Program-made: the position numbers and the translations under genes | Source of the DNA: Brevundimonas sp. | Lineage (GTDB): Bacteria > Pseudomonadota > Alphaproteobacteria > Caulobacterales > Caulobacteraceae | Assembly (NCBI RefSeq): GCF_030682035.1 | Contig: NZ_JAUXQZ010000014.1 | Span: forward strand, 62,001-126,000 | Direction of reading: 5' to 3' | DNA: 64,000 bases | Shown: piece after piece, positions 63,573-64,000 of the stretch | Layout: each line of letters starts with the position of its first letter | Position numbering within the stretch: the stretch's first letter is position 1 | Notes under the pieces: generated by a model | Told to the model about the DNA's origin: nothing | The model's input: only the letters and a program-made list of their open reading frames with translations | Databases searched by the model: none

Positions 63573-64000
63573 ATGACCGCTGCGGACGCAATGCTCGGCA
63601 ACTACCGCCTCCAGCGCGTCCTCGGTCAGGGAGCCAGCGCCACGGTCCATCTGGCGCAGGATCAGCGCAGCGGCCTGTGGGTGGCGCTCAAGGTGCTGTC
63701 AGGCGCCTCGGCAGCCGGCGGCCAGCCCGCCGAGTTGCGCTCGCGCTTCCTGCAGGAGGCGCAGATCGCGCGCCGCCTGCGGCACCCGGACATCGTGGCG
63801 ATTCATGCCGCCGGCGAAACCGCGGGCTCGTTGTGGCTGGCCATGGAGTTGGTGCCTGGGCACTCGCTGGAGCGCTATGTGCAGCCCAGGCTGCTCTTGC
63901 CGCCCGCGCTGGCCATAGGCATTTGCATCCGCGTGGCGCGGGCCCTCGCCCACGCCCACGCCTTGGGTGTGGTGCACCGCGATATCAAACCCTCCAACGT
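63573..64000 (+). CDS. Eukaryotic-type Ser/Thr protein kinase, 3'-truncated by the window
   Basis: 142 codons are visible from the ATG MTAADAMLGNYRLQRVLG. The glycine loop VLGQGASATVHLA, the ATP-binding Lys in VALKVLSG, the alphaC Glu in FLQEAQIARRLRHPDIV, and the catalytic loop HRDIKPSN are all present, so it is an active-type Hanks kinase. The rest of the kinase domain and any sensor region lie beyond base 64,000. It is divergent from the transporter gene. Confidence 0.92.
   Translation, partial: MTAADAMLGNYRLQRVLGQGASATVHLAQDQRSGLWVALKVLSGASAAGGQPAELRSRFLQEAQIARRLRHPDIVAIHAAGETAGSLWLAMELVPGHSLERYVQPRLLLPPALAIGICIRVARALAHAHALGVVHRDIKPSN

Overview
The first ~57.6 kb read as a GC-rich alphaproteobacterial chromosome of the order Caulobacterales, probably Brevundimonas or a close relative. 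The supporting evidence is gene order and family type: metK-trmB, rimP-nusA-ylxR-infB, rbfA-truB-rpsO-pnp, a regA/regB/SCO redox cluster, and chvI-chvG-hprK-EIIA-HPr. From about 58.2 kb the order recA-recX-sucC-sucD and the protein sequences look betaproteobacterial (Burkholderiales-like). The change of style falls inside recA, so the window probably contains an assembly (metagenome) join within a conserved stretch of that gene; a natural recombination is the less likely alternative.

Layout. 1-15.5 kb: SAM synthetase, tRNA methyltransferase, the translation/transcription-factor operon, ribosome maturation factors, S15 and PNPase, with structured leader regions. 15.5-21.2 kb: RegA/RegB two-component system with a SCO1-type copper protein, then a PHB depolymerase and a YgjP-type metalloprotease. 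21.2-35.8 kb: PBP1A, hydrolase, Rieske oxygenase, TetR regulator, Kef-type antiporter, M13 peptidase, HisRS, membrane proteins, 3-hydroxybutyryl-CoA dehydrogenase, YggT. 35.9-40.6 kb: tRNA-Ala, TrhO and the ChvG/ChvI-regulatory PTS cluster. 40.7-43.3 kb: an unrecognised 572-residue protein whose stop codon lies in the target site of an IS5-family element.

The most interesting part is a 14.1 kb element at 43,468-57,581. It has 49-bp terminal inverted repeats differing at one position, flanked by a 10-bp target duplication (15 bp if a shared gcgaa is counted). It encodes a Cas1 integrase with its catalytic residues, no cas2 and no visible CRISPR array, a complete family B DNA polymerase with a C-terminal helix-turn-helix tail, an HNH nuclease, HTH proteins, and two defence modules: a Gabija-like OLD nuclease/UvrD helicase pair and a single-chain type IIG-like restriction-modification enzyme. 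Cas1 + PolB + HNH + HTH + TIRs is the definition of a casposon (Cas1-dependent, self-synthesising transposon). Here it sits in a bacterium, carries anti-phage cargo, and is inserted just upstream of the recA promoter, leaving the -35/-10 and a LexA-like box intact.

58.8-64 kb (beta-like): recX, sucCD with a strong terminator, a universal stress protein, an ArsB/NhaD-type transporter and the start of a Ser/Thr protein kinase that runs off the window.
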